From Periplaneta americana (lineage: Eukaryota; Arthropoda; Insecta; Blattodea; Blattidae): a stretch of DNA of 64,000 nucleotides. The translations under genes were made by a program, and so were the position numbers. Location of the stretch: contig NC_091132.1 in assembly GCF_040183065.1 (NCBI RefSeq), forward strand, positions 162,276,602-162,340,601, read 5' to 3'. Below the pieces are notes generated by a model. That model was not told where the DNA came from. It searched no databases and worked only from the letters and a program-made list of their open reading frames with translations. Shown one piece after another: positions 35,050 to 45,435 of the stretch; position 1 is the first letter of the stretch, and every line of letters begins with the position of its first letter.

Positions 35050-35985
35050 AGTTAATCACGCCTGCGGATCCATTTCTCAAGCATATCTCATACATGTTCG
35101 ATAGAATTTAAATCTGGAGACATTGCTGGCCAATCCATTACAGGAATTTCGTGTTCGTTCAGAAAGTTCATGAAATCTGCAGCAATGTGGGATGTCGCAT
35201 TGTCACTCATTATAAAAATCCAGCACCCATACCTTCCATTACGGGCAGAACATGTTGCCGCAATATGTTCTCCACATAAGCGATTGCATTTAGCCGGCCA
35301 GGAACTACGACCAGGGCTTCTGAGCTGATACCAGCCCAGACCATAATTGACCCCCACCAAATCTGTCAATTTCAAGAATGTTGTGTTCAATGAGACGCTC
35401 TTCACGACGTCTCCAGACACGTACTCGTCCATCAAATGAAGTCAGAGAGAACCTTGATTCGTCTGTGAACAGTACTTGCCTCCAATGCCGAAGTTGCCAA
35501 TTTACATGTTCCTGAGTGAATCTTAACCTTGCTCGCTTGTGATGAACCTCCAAATGAGGGGCATGTAGAGGTCTCCGAGCTCTCAAATTAGCTTCCTGCA
35601 ATCTAATCCTGACCGTCTGGTCACTTACTGCTTTTCCATGTACTAACCTGAGGTCATTTTGCGGGCAACGAGCAGTTCATGTAGGCTGATGCAGACCAGA
35701 AAGAACTAAAAATCTGTTCTCATTTCTAGTACTGTTATTGCAAGTTATCTCGAACCTTACATCCCCTAAGCATGCCTCTCGAACTGCTCGGTACGGCATG
35801 TACTCATCAACATAATGGCATGGCAAGGCTGCCACCCTCTCAGGTAACGTGACTCTTTTCAGAAAACATTGGTTCTTTCACTTTACGGGTCTCTTGGTTC
35901 ACTACAGACATCGTCATCCCACGACACTCCGGTTTTGAGAGGGGAACGTGGTTTCGTAGCAGGTTTTAATTAACTTGTAAAGACT
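35050..35985 (-). mobile_element. Tc1-type transposase relic
   Basis: On the minus strand a first frame (about 35601-35305) reads RLRFTQEHVNWQLRHWRQVL then FTDESRFSLTSFDGRVRVWR, the first catalytic Asp region. After a frameshift near 35320 a second frame reads IFIMSDNATSHIAADF (second Asp) and DWPAMSPDLNSIEHV (SPDLNPIEH-like, final Glu), and then hits TGA where WD should follow. Sequence on to 35985 probably belongs to the N-terminal part but is unreadable. Frameshift and stop make it inactive. Confidence 0.8.
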
Positions 35986-36242
35986 AAGGCCCAGTTGCAG
36001 AAACACTGATCAAAATATGATTGGCGATCAAGGAGGGTTTGATTGGCCATCAGTTCTATTTCTGTTGCAGAAAGAACAATCAGTATTTGATCGGAGATCA
36101 GTCTTCCGTCAGATTTGATCAACAGATTTTCGCTGGTTAAGTGACTGATCACTGATCAAGTATATGTTGTTCTGTTCATTGTGCGTACTGTAATTTATAT
36201 AACAATTAGTTACAGCGTAATAATATTGTTTTCGACGTAGTA

Positions 36243-37328
36243 ATGGATTCTTCTGATGAAGAAATTTTCGAACAATATGAAGAAATATTATTAAGAAGAC
36301 GGCATTTCCGCGACAGACATGAATTGTTTTTTATGTATAATGAGAGAGAATTTGAACAAAGATTTAGGTTAAGTAAGGATTCGTGTGTTTTTTTACTTTC
36401 GAAAATTGAAGCAAATATATGCAGACAGACAAATAGAAACTTACCACTTTCTCCTATGAACCAACTTCTAATAACGCTGCGATTTTATGCTGTCGGAACT
36501 TTTCAAGCGGTCTTGGGTGATCTTGTTGGGGTCCACAAATCAACTATTTGCCGAGTAGTAAGGGATGTTACACATGAAATTGCTTTGCTTTCGCAGGATT
36601 TCATAAAGCCTCCAACCTCAGACAGGGAACGACTTGAAATCCAGAGAGAATTTTCAGCCATGTCAGGATTTCCAAGAGTCATTGGATGTATAGATTGCAC
36701 TCACATCCCCATCCAATCACCTGGTGGAAATGACGCTGAACTTTATCGCAATAGAAAAGGTTTCTTTTCTGTGAATGTACAGGCAATATGTACACCATCA
36801 TTGAAATTCTGGAATGTTGTAGCCCGTTGGCAGGGTTCTACACATGACAGCACAATATTTTTAATGAGTAGGTTACGAGCTCAATTCGTAAACAGAGAGA
36901 TGGGAAATGGAATTCTTTTGGGTGATGGAGGCTATGCATGTTCAAATTTCTTGTTGACTCCCCTAGCAAACCCCACGACAGAAGCAGAAGAGTTGTATAA
37001 TTCAACACATATATACACTCGAAACTGTATAGAGCGAGCATTTGGCGTGGTAAAAAGAAGGTTTCCATGCTTATCGTTGGGTCTCCGTTTCAAGTTGGGA
37101 AGGCAACGATCAACAACACTAGAATGTATTGTTGCATGTTTTGCCATCCACAATTTATTGTTGGAGAGAGGAGAAAATAATCCCCCACCTCCTGATGAAG
37201 ATCTCATTGCAAGATTCTACCCACAAGCTGATGAGGGTGAAGCACCTATGGGAAGAAGGAGAAATGGAGGGAACACAGTCAGAACTACACTAATAAATAC
37301 ACACTTTACAACACTGGCAGAAAGGTGA
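36243..37328 (+). CDS. HARBI1-like DDE transposase (PIF/Harbinger nuclease)
   Basis: A single-exon 361-aa frame, the full family length. The N-terminal half carries a helical DNA-binding region with a helix-turn-helix-like VHKSTICRVVRDV (about 98-110). The nuclease domain follows: GCIDCTHIPI (first Asp, about 147-156), GILLGDGGYACSNFLL (second Asp, about 226) and IERAFGVVKRRFPCL (Glu, about 262), the DDE triad of PIF/Harbinger. LYRNRKGFFSVNVQAIC and the C-terminal HNLLLERG are also characteristic. In this superfamily the nuclease needs a Myb-like partner to enter the nucleus and bind ends; the candidate partner is encoded convergently 50 bp away. The start is the first ATG after the TIR region. 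No damage seen. Confidence 0.93.
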   Translation: MDSSDEEIFEQYEEILLRRRHFRDRHELFFMYNEREFEQRFRLSKDSCVFLLSKIEANICRQTNRNLPLSPMNQLLITLRFYAVGTFQAVLGDLVGVHKSTICRVVRDVTHEIALLSQDFIKPPTSDRERLEIQREFSAMSGFPRVIGCIDCTHIPIQSPGGNDAELYRNRKGFFSVNVQAICTPSLKFWNVVARWQGSTHDSTIFLMSRLRAQFVNREMGNGILLGDGGYACSNFLLTPLANPTTEAEELYNSTHIYTRNCIERAFGVVKRRFPCLSLGLRFKLGRQRSTTLECIVACFAIHNLLLERGENNPPPPDEDLIARFYPQADEGEAPMGRRRNGGNTVRTTLINTHFTTLAER

Positions 37329-37378
37329 GCAAAATACTCGTAATTAATTAGTTCTTTTATTTTTGATGCAAACTTTAT

Positions 37379-37798
37379 TTATTTATTTTCTTTGGCTAGA
37401 ATTGCCCTTTTAATCTCTAACTCTACTTGGGCCACTTGTAGATTAGTTTTTAAAATTTCCATTTCCATTTCATGTTTTTCGATCAGAAGTCGACACCTTA
37501 ATTCATTAAAATCAGTTTTACTGGACGTATAGTCTTCCAGCCTGCTTCTTTGTGATCTTGATCTGGGCCTAATTATTCCACTCCTGCTTCCTGTCAGTGG
37601 GTTTATTGGTGTAATTTCTGATGACAGATGACGACCTGCTGACAATGAATCTTGTTGATTTGCAGAAGACGGGGACGGCGGAATAGATGAGGCCTCATCT
37701 CCATATTTGTCCCCATTGACATCATGACCAGAAGTTGAATGCAAACGAGCAGGGTGCACTATAGACACAGCTCCATCAAATAAAGTTTCATGGCTATC
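37379..37798 (-). CDS. Harbinger Myb/SANT-like partner protein, exon 3 (C-terminal)
   Basis: On the minus strand the acceptor TTTACAG precedes GATAGCCATG. The exon encodes 139 residues and a stop. The first part is Ser/Pro-rich low complexity; the end (SSKTDFNELRCRLLIEKHEM to the stop) is a charged helix likely to be coiled coil for pairing with itself or the nuclease. Joined phase 0 to exon 2. Confidence 0.82.
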   Translation of the reverse strand, partial: DSHETLFDGAVSIVHPARLHSTSGHDVNGDKYGDEASSIPPSPSSANQQDSLSAGRHLSSEITPINPLTGSRSGIIRPRSRSQRSRLEDYTSSKTDFNELRCRLLIEKHEMEMEILKTNLQVAQVELEIKRAILAKENK

Positions 37799-38142
37799 CT
37801 GTAAAACAAGATGAAGTATACAATATAAATACACAAACTGGAAAGTTATTTGTTTTGTGTTTGAACTGAATGGCACTATTTAGCCGAAAAATTTCCTTAA
37901 TTTTTTTTGTTAATGTATTGTTGTTTGCTGTGAGCTGGTTTCTTATAAAATAGGGTTATAAGACTGTAAATAAATTAAAGGCAAAATGAAGTTCATCTAC
38001 TCCAATTATATTTCCATTTCACCACCTCAATCGATATTTTTATATTCTGAGTGATGGGATGATGATGGATAATGTAGATGGATATTTTTTACTTTTTTTA
38101 GGCCTACCCAAATTATGTCAAACTAAGGTTATATATTCTTAC

Positions 38143-38313
38143 CTCCAGTATATTGCAATCCTGTTCTGTTACTTGAAAAACTTGGTACTGGCCATCACTG
38201 TCACAAGGATTATTCACAGGTGCAAAATGGGAATTCAGCCTGGATATTAGTCTTTCGCCATCTGCATCTAGCTTCCTTTTAAAAGTTCCTCCACCAGTTT
38301 TGTAGAGCTCTGC
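38143..38313 (-). CDS. Harbinger Myb/SANT-like partner protein, exon 2
   Basis: 57 codons, phase 0 both sides, between TTTCCAG|GCAGAG and CTGGAG|GTAAGA on the minus strand. It begins AELYKTGGGTFKRKLDADGE, a segment that commonly follows the Myb/SANT domain in these proteins. Confidence 0.8.
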
Positions 38314-38493
38314 CTGGAAAAAAACAAAGATTCAATGTAGATCAAGAAACTAGTTAGAAGAAAATAATTATGAATTTAAATCTCCCTCTATATTTTTGAG
38401 ACGTAATAATATTTATGGAATGCCACAAAAACGTAACTGTCCATTAATAAATCTAGAAATAGGTAAAAATTATACGTCACAGCTTAGGCCTAC

Positions 38494-38757
38494 CTTATCG
38501 TCAGCTGCAAGTTTCTTGGTTCTCCTTTTGTAGTTTTCATATGCAATCTTTAATTGCTGGGGTGTTCTTGCGACCTCATATGTAGCTTCATTAAATTCTG
38601 AAGCAATTTTCTTCCAGGCCTCCTCTTTCTGCTTCACCCAAACACTATCTGTCTTCTTATTTTCAATGATATGCATAAAGCTCTCTATGATGTTCAATAA
38701 GAGGGCTCTATCATTGTCAGAAAAATTGGGCCCCCTTACGTTTTTTGTTTGCTTCAT
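38494..38757 (-). CDS. Harbinger Myb/SANT-like partner protein, exon 1 (DNA-binding domain)
   Basis: From the ATG at 38757, MKQTKNVRGPNFSDNDRALL starts a trihelical Myb/SANT-like domain (W40, W48 and VARTPQQLKIAYENYKRRTK as the recognition region). 88 codons, donor AAG|GTAGGC. The three exons give 284 aa. The P element is inserted in the target CTTCATAG, which contains this start codon, so the ATG survives but the Harbinger promoter and 5' UTR are now 3.4 kb away beyond 42200. The frame also opens upstream into the P TIR (from 38847), but unit logic favours 38757. Confidence 0.85.
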
Positions 38758-38989
38758 AGCATGGTGGAAACATAGTAGAGGTGTGGGACAAGCTGTGCGT
38801 GTTTTCGTTCGGTCTGCGCATGACGTCACCTTTACTGCAGGCCGCACTCGAATGACACAGTCTACATAACAGATTGTTGATGGTTAGATCTGCGTCCATA
38901 GATTTAAATGAATAAATAAAAATCATTGTTTGTGTATTCAGTAAATATTGACAGTATATATAATAGGGTCTACCTTGAAGTGATAACAT

Positions 38990-39590
38990 TATAAAATAGA
39001 GATCAATAAATTAAATTCAAGAGTCAAGAAATAATGTAATATGGTAGTGCAACGTTAATAATTGCCTTCTTTAATATACACGTACTTTTATAATTATAAT
39101 ACATTATGCTACAGATATGCACAAAATTAGGCCCATATATCACACACATTATACTACACACGAATTCAAGTACAACGGGAACTTCCTTGAAATGATAACG
39201 TAATAAAATTATGATCTATTACATATTAAACTCAAGTTTCAAGAAACAATGTGATATGGCAGTATGTCATTAATAATATTGCCTTCTGTAATATACACGT
39301 GGTTTTATAATAATTACAATACAATGTGTAATAAATATATACATACTTAGATCTATACAGTTATTTATAACATACATTATTTTGTACATGAATTCAAATA
39401 CTTTTGAACCTTCATTAACATAAGTATATGAATTTCTTGGAATAATTTGTCATTATAGTAAACAAATATTTTTATATATTCAGGCTATTGGAGACATAAT
39501 ATAGTCTACTACATTATTTACCTTATTATTCCACACACGACATAATATAATTTCACCATTATAAATCCCACTCTGTTAAGTAAATACTAA
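38990..39590. other. Noncoding 3' part of the P element
   Basis: AT-rich. An imperfect duplication is visible: AATATACACGT..TTTATAAT and CAAGAAAYAATGTRATATGG occur at about 39025-39095 and 39237-39312. No frame. Confidence 0.5.
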
Positions 39591-39593
39591 TTC

Positions 39594-41811
39594 TTATGCA
39601 ATCTTTTTCATTTTCTTTATAACATTTCTCTTTGAAATTCCAGACATTTTTATTATTTTATTAATTTCTTTAATTCTAATAAATGTTTTTGTTCTAACCA
39701 ATGTCGTATTTACTTCTGGCGGAAGAGGAGAACTGATTTCTGCTTCGTTTTTCATGGCAGAATTAATCAAATTTACAGTCTTTTTTATTATAAATTTCTC
39801 ACGAGAAACAGAATCTCCGTGCACATCTGAGAATATACTGTCAACAAGCATGGCAACCAATTGCAGATCCTTAGAAGGGAGAATAAAGTTTCCACGGGAC
39901 ACTGTAGTAATCCAGTCTTTTTGATTAGCAGAAGTTGACAATTTTGTGGGAATTCCAAGATTCGGGTATTGCTCCATATGTTTTGATGCAGCATATCCTG
40001 CAATATATTTTAATCCTTCCTGGGATATCCGCTGTCTTGCAGAGATTTCATATATTTTTTCTGGGAGACCTATATTTTCTTCAGGATCTCGATCGTTGGT
40101 AAATTTAACCGGTTTCAGAATGCCTTTAAGAAATTCTGCCGTTGCACATAGTTCTTTCTGCAGATTATCATTGACTTCTGATTGGCTTGTACTAGGACCC
40201 ACTATTAATGCCTCTTCTTCCGAAAGCAAATCGGAGGTGTTTTTGTTCTCACAAAACTGAGGTAATGGATTTCGACCTAGTATGTACCACTTCAGTGTAT
40301 GTTTAAAATCTAAAGCAGAGGGATGATCGTTTGTTCTACCCATGCTTCTAATTTCCGAAAAAAAGTTTTCTACCAGATCTTGGTTAAGTTTTCTTGTGAT
40401 GATGTATTCAATTTTGTACTTATACCTCATTGCCTCATACAAAAATGTTAATGATTTATTATTTATTAGAATCCTCTCCTGATAAGGTAATTTCCTGTTT
40501 GCTTCTCCTAATTTAACTGTGGTCACGAAGTCATTCATTTCTGAGAGTATAATATTCTGATCTTGAAGGTTTATTCCGTAACTATGCAGCCCACGGTGGG
40601 TACCGAATTTAGAAACGGTATTAAATAAATCAAACCAATCATTAGTTAATTTTATTGCCTTTGAAGTTTCATTCCATTCATTTGATCTCAACAGCTCGTT
40701 TTCACCACACCATTTCAAGGCCTTTGCAACTCTGTTGGAAAATAATTGTGCTGCCAAACTAACTTTTTGTCTTTGGGTACCACGGACACTTTAGTGTAAA
40801 GGAGTTAACTTGTAAGCTAATTTTGTATCAGAGGACGAGGATGCACGTAAAAGTTCATGAATTGGTTCTGATGAAATGTTCAATCCGTTCAAGTTGAAAC
40901 CATGATCTAGAAAGTGATTCCTGTGTAATTTCAATAAATGTGGAGCGTCTGAAAAAACAAATATTTCTCGAGTTGAATCATTTGGATTAGGAAAACTGCA
41001 ATTTAGTTTGGTAGAAATTTTCAAATCACGCCACAATTTTCTGTTACTTCCACCTAAATCGCTAACTGTGGCCACAACTTGAAAACCACTGCCTTCTAAC
41101 TGGCACATTATGTCTGTTAGGATTTATTTTGTCATTGTCTGTTCATATTTATAGTATACGGGCTGCTTCCACCTTGCAACCTGCACTGCCTTATGAGGTC
41201 CAATTATTTGTTCTTCCCTACTGTCAAAAGAAATCTCCTCATTTAAATACATTTCATCAAATGCTAATACTGTTACACGATCTAACTCCGACATATTTGT
41301 AGCTCTCGCCTTCATTAATTTTAAGACATCATGAAGTACACCTTCCTCAAGCGATAATTGTTTTACTGCCCATTTTCTCAGAGTTGACAAATCAGGTAAC
41401 GGGTAATTTAATTTTGTTCTTAAGTATCGGTATGTTTTTGGACTTAGGTTTCGAAGTGTTATTGCAGTACCGTAATCTTCTACAGACCATTTCACCCTAC
41501 GTGTTTTATTCAAAAGAGCATCAATTTGCCCAATAGTGAAAAATGGTTTCAAAATTTCAGCCACTTTAGATTTAACTTCTGTTTGTCTAATGTTTTTCAA
41601 TGAAATTAAATCCTAATGTAATTTTCTTTTGTCTTCTTCATGTTTCCTGTTGGCAGCTGTCAATTCCTTAATCCTCGTTTCTAGAGAGTAATTCTTCTCT
41701 TCTAATTCTTGAATTCTTTGTATTAGTATTTGGCATTCCTCTGTGACAGTAGACTCAGTGGCTCCGCGATTTTCCATTGTTACATTAGTGCTGGATGCTC
41801 CTGTTGCGCTG
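39594..41811 (-). pseudogene. P-element (THAP9-like) transposase pseudogene, three nonsense codons, no frameshift
   Basis: On the minus strand, from an acceptor TTACTTCAG at 41812, one frame runs about 740 codons to a normal stop after KKMKKIA. It is broken only by TAG (41615-41613), TAA (just after YKYEQTMTK, about 41124) and TAA (after YKLTPLH, about 40791). Order: coiled coil (IQRIQELEEKNYSLETRIKE), then VLAFDEMYL (first Asp region), SDLGGSNRKLW and FSDAPHLLKLHRNHFLDHGF, which match P/THAP9 RNase-H blocks, a GTP-binding-like insertion region, and QDLVENFFSEIRSMG (Glu region). Catalytic positions look kept, so loss came through point nonsense changes. THAP domain not found. Inactive as read. 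Confidence 0.88.
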
Positions 41812-42200
41812 AAGTAAAAGAAAGTTAATAGGTACAGTAGCCTACATGCAATCAGGGGCGTATTTAGGCCTCGGCAGACTAAGCAGCTGCCTAGGATGGC
41901 AGATTTGAGGGAGCGACTTTTAAGCTATTACTGTTAATTTTTTATTTGTTTTTTAAATTTTATTCATAACTCTTTTAAAGAGTACATGAACTTAAACGCA
42001 CAATGAAAAGGATATGAATAACATTGGCAACAATCAGTTCAAATTATGTATTGTAATTAATGTCTAGTTAGGTTTATTAAAGAAAATGTACTCAACGCAA
42101 TGAGCTGCGATCGCTGTCTGCAGTAAAGATGACGTCACACGCCTCGGCCGCTATCGCAACAGCATGCGCAGTCCCACACCTTTACTATGTTTCCACCATG
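41812..42200 (-). other. 5' noncoding end of the P element
   Basis: It contains GGGGCGTATTTAGGCCTCGG..GCAGCTGCCTAGG (about 41860-41900), which looks like another dispersed repeat inserted where the THAP exon would be expected. Right TIR at 42181-42200. Confidence 0.5.
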
Positions 42201-42517
42201 CTTCATAGTCTATACAAATACAATCCGCTGTTTCCCTTCTACAAAAACAACAAAACAGCAAAGCATTCACTTGTTTTCCTATTCACCGCCTACTAGATGC
42301 ATACGTTTCGCGACTGTAAAAGAGCATCAAATTGGCTGTGGTTGCTAAATAGCGATGTTGTCAAATGTTTTTCTTTCTCAAATCAACAATTAGTAAATTG
42401 AGACAAGTTGATTGGAGATTTACGTTTGTGCAACCCAATGAACAATCAAATAAATCAGACATCAACTGATTGGCGATCAGGGACTGATTTGATTTGCGTT
42501 TCTGCAACCGGGCCTAA

Positions 42518-43360
42518 GTATTTAAATATAATCGTGTGTACACTCCTCCTCTCTCATCCGGGCTGGGGACCGACAATGGCGGACTTACTACAGCTATTTC
42601 TATACATTATATAGGCTTACATGACTTACACCTACAGCTGATATGTACATATTTTTACATCAATATTATGATGAATATACTCTTAAGTCAACATTCGGAG
42701 GCTTGTGAGAAGCATGTCTCGTAGATGCCAAGCAGTAATTCAAGCTCATGGAGGCCACACGAGGTACTAAATTCATCTAGAGATGGTGTGAACTCATGTT
42801 TCTTAGAATAAAGAAACAGATTTTTCACTTTGTTTTGTGCAGTATCGAGTTAGATGACCATTGTTGACCACAACTTAGTTGTAAATCACCATGAAAACTA
42901 ATTTTTTATTAAACATAATGTTTGAAATTCATGCTGTAACAAGGACAACTTCCTGTGTTTTCATTGTTAAATAATGCATTAATTTAAAACCTTGTTCCGC
43001 TAATTATTGTATGCTATATGGTTCAGCAGATGTAACTTCAGTTTCTTATAAATTTGTAGCAAACCAAGATCGTACTTGGCGTGCATGTCACTCAGCTCAT
43101 GCTGTAACAGACTATATTCTGTACCATTCGTCTCTCAATCGACACATAATATGTTGGCTTGAACTGTAATTTCTAAGATTAATTTGTCATTATCTTATGT
43201 TGGCGATAATGTACCATATATACCGGTATTATCGTTATGAATTGGTTCATCAGTATTTTCATTAAATATGATATAAAATAAATTTTTATAAGTTCAAATT
43301 TAACCTCACTCTGACAAGTAATCCATTATACTTATGTTGTTCAATTACAGATGCTAATAT
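42518..43360. other. Intron DNA of unit C
   Basis: No element or gene recognised. Confidence 0.4.
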
Positions 43361-43370
43361 ACCTTACCTT

Positions 43371-44356
43371 TCAGTTTCTGTCCGATGCGTTTCCAATTCA
43401 CTGTGGGCTAAAGCAAGGAGATGCACTATCACCTTTACTTTTTAACTTTGCTCTAGAGTATGCCATTAGGAGAGTTCAGGATAACAGAGAGGGTTTGGAA
43501 TTGAACGGGTTACAACAGCTCCTTGTCTATGCAGGTGACGTGAATATGTTAGGAGAAAATCCATAAACGATTAGGGAAAACACGGGAATTTTACTTGAAG
43601 CAAGCAAAAAGATAGGTTTGAAAGTAAATCCCGAAAAGACAAAGCATATGAATATGTCTCGTGACGAGAATATTGTACGAAATGGAAATATAAATATTGG
43701 AAATTTATCCTTTGAAGAGGTGGAAAAATTCAAATATCTGGGAGCAACAGTAACAAATATAAATGATACTCGGGAGGAAATTAAACACAGAATAAATATG
43801 GGAAATGCCTGTTATTATTCGGTTGAGAAGCTTTTATCATCCAGTCTGCTGTCAAGAAATCTGAACGTTAGAATTTATAAAATAGTTATATTACCAGTTG
43901 TTTTTTTATGGTTGTGAAATTTGGACTCTCACTTTGAGAGAGGAACATAGGTTAAGGGTGTTTGAGAATAAGGTGCTTCGGAAAATATTTGGGGCTAAGC
44001 GGGATGAAGTTACAGGATAATGGAGAAAGTTACACAACACAGAACTGCACGCATTGTATTCTTCACCTGACATAATTAGGAACATTGAATCCAGACGTTT
44101 GAGATGGGCAGGGCATGTTGCACTTACGGATGAATATAGAAATGCATATAGAGTGTTAGTTGGGAGGCCGGAGGGAAAAAGACCTTTGGGGAGGCCGAGA
44201 CGTAGATGGGAAAATAATATTAAAATGGATTTGAGGGAGGTGGGATATGATGATAGAGATTGGATTAATCTTGCTCATGATAGGGACCTATGGCTGGCTT
44301 ATGTGAGGGCGGCAATGAACCTGCGTGTTCCTTAAAAGCCAGTAAGTAAGTAATTA
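43371..44356 (+). mobile_element. LINE, 5' truncated, with 10-bp TSD and TAAG tail
   Basis: It starts within the RT domain: [20 protein letters not shown] then [15 protein letters not shown]. The catalytic box is YAGDVNML, where YADD is normal, so one catalytic Asp is gone. It continues VNPEKTKHMNMSRDENIVRN, FEEVEKFKYLGATVTN and, after frame breaks near 43900, NIESRRLRWAGHVALTDEYR, RPEGKRPLGRPRRRWENNIK and a stop at 44333-44335, then (TAAG). ACCTTACCTT flanks both ends (43361-43370, 44357-44366). Confidence 0.9.
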
Positions 44357-44691
44357 ACCTTACCTTATTATTTATTGCCTTTGACTGTCATGGCATGTGA
44401 CTTGGCGATCATCTGTATTATTATCTAGCGAATAATGAATTTTTATTAAGGTGTACACATGAATATATATCTGTGTTTCAGAAAGAGAGAGAGTAGATGA
44501 ATTGGGAATGATAAGAAAGAGACAGATGCTGATAAAGAGCTGTCAAGAATAATAATTTTTCCTCAGTTTTGGTTTGTTACTATTAACGTGTTTTCTATTC
44601 TAATAGTATTACATAAATTTTTGTATATGCTATGAGTAGAAACATAGCACTGGTATAAATTATTAATTTACGTTATCATTTGGTTTTCCAG

Positions 44692-44826
44692 GAACTGAAT
44701 TTGTTGAATTTGTCCTCGACTGCAATAAAGACGGAATGCAACGACTACAGCAGTGCTGTCTCAGAGATCAAATTTGAAGAAACCCCAGTTCCTATTAATT
44801 TTCCCGTGATGAAATGTGAAGCTCAG
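44692..44826 (+). CDS. Zinc-finger unit C, coding exon 2
   Basis: 135 nt, phase 0, TTCCAG|GAA ... CAG|GTACAT. It encodes ELNLLNLSSTAIKTECNDYS then SAVSEIKFEETPVPINFPVM and KCEAQ. It keeps the IKTEC motif lost in unit B. The donor GTACATG is weaker than GTAAGTG in unit B. Confidence 0.85.
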
Positions 44827-44904
44827 GTACATGTAACACACTTGGTGTCCTAGCTGTACTTCTTTCTCTGGTTTTAATTTGTATTGTATGTATTGTATTG
44901 TGTG

Positions 44905-45172
44905 TTGGGATCCCTAAAGAATATATCAGATAAATTCCTTAGAAAGAATCCAGTATAGGGCAGCTAAATTTGTTAAAGGTAAAAGAGAAGATGGAAACGA
45001 TATGATAAAAGAACTTAAATGGGAAACTTTGGAAAACAGTCGTAGGATAACTAGAATAACATCATTGTATAGAGCACATCTAGGTCAGAAAGCATGGGTA
45101 GACATAACGGCTCGGTTAGAGAATCCAACGTACTATGGTAGGAGCGATCATAATTTTAAAATCAAATGCAGG
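44905..45172 (+). mobile_element. LINE fragment (same family as 29768-30935)
   Basis: One frame reads IQYRAAKFVKGKREDGNDMI then KELKWETLENSRRITRITSL and HLGQKAWVDITARLENPTYY, homologous to YVKMGRGHGEEIVKDLGWESL...WTDINARLATPSYL of the LINE at 30.3 kb. Stops upstream. It ends where an inverted LINE fragment begins. Confidence 0.78.
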
Positions 45173-45435
45173 ACACAGACCCTGTCTGTTATCCTGAACT
45201 TTCCTAATGGCATATTCTAGAGCGAAGTTAAAAAGTAAAAATGATAGTGCATCTCCTTGCTTTAGCCCACTGAATTGGAAAAGCATCAGATAGAAACTGG
45301 CCTATACAGACCCTGCTGTAATTTTCATTGAGACACATTTTAATTAATCAAGCTAGTTTCTTGGGAATACCAAATTCAATAAGAATATTATATAAAACTT
45401 CTCTCTTAACCGAGACATATGCCTTTTTGATAATT
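45172..45435 (-). mobile_element. LINE fragment, inverted (family of 43371-44356)
   Basis: On the minus strand: SIIKKAYVSVKREVLYNILI then EFGIPKKLA (stop) [40 protein letters not shown]. This is the RT region upstream of and overlapping the start of the 43371 copy. Frame broken at about 45265. Confidence 0.8.

Larger units (their letters stand above)
38760..42200 (-). mobile_element. P element (3441 bp) nested in the Harbinger, 8-bp TSD
   Basis: The left end CATGGTGGAAACATAGTAGA and right end, reverse-complemented, CATGGTGGAAACATAGTAAA continue to match through GGTGTGGGAC and, further in, TGACGTCA.CTTTACTGCAG. CTTCATAG is duplicated exactly (38752-38759, 42201-42208). CATG ends and an 8-bp TSD are diagnostic of the P superfamily. 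Transposase remnants lie on the minus strand. No THAP domain is seen at the 5' end between 41812 and 42200, so that exon is missing or replaced. Confidence 0.93.
35988..42514 (+). mobile_element. PIF/Harbinger transposon, two-gene, interrupted by a P element
   Basis: The left end GGCCCAGTTGCAGAAAC and right end, reverse-complemented, GGCCCGGTTGCAGAAAC form TIRs. TAA flanks both (35985-35987, 42515-42517), the 3-bp TSD typical of PIF/Harbinger. GATTGGCGATCA motifs recur near both ends as likely binding sites. Removing the nested P element (38760-42200 plus one 8-bp duplicate) leaves about 3.08 kb with a + strand nuclease gene and a - strand Myb-like gene in convergent order. Both frames are intact, so apart from the insertion it looks recently active. 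Confidence 0.9.
33763..44691 (+). other. Intron 1 of unit C (10.9 kb), filled with transposons
   Basis: Donor GTAAAG, acceptor TTTTCCAG. The unit B intron is 0.7 kb. Here it contains a mariner fragment (34640), a Tc1 relic (35050), the Harbinger with nested P element (35988-42514) and a LINE (43371-44356). The remaining parts 33763-34630 and 42518-43360 show no gene. Confidence 0.8.

Noticed and set aside
43351-45218. Twin-primed (5'-inverted) single LINE insertion formed by 43371-44356 and 45172-45435
   Set aside because: The + copy has its own 10-bp TSD and 3' tail, and unit C exon 2 lies between the pieces, so they are independent.
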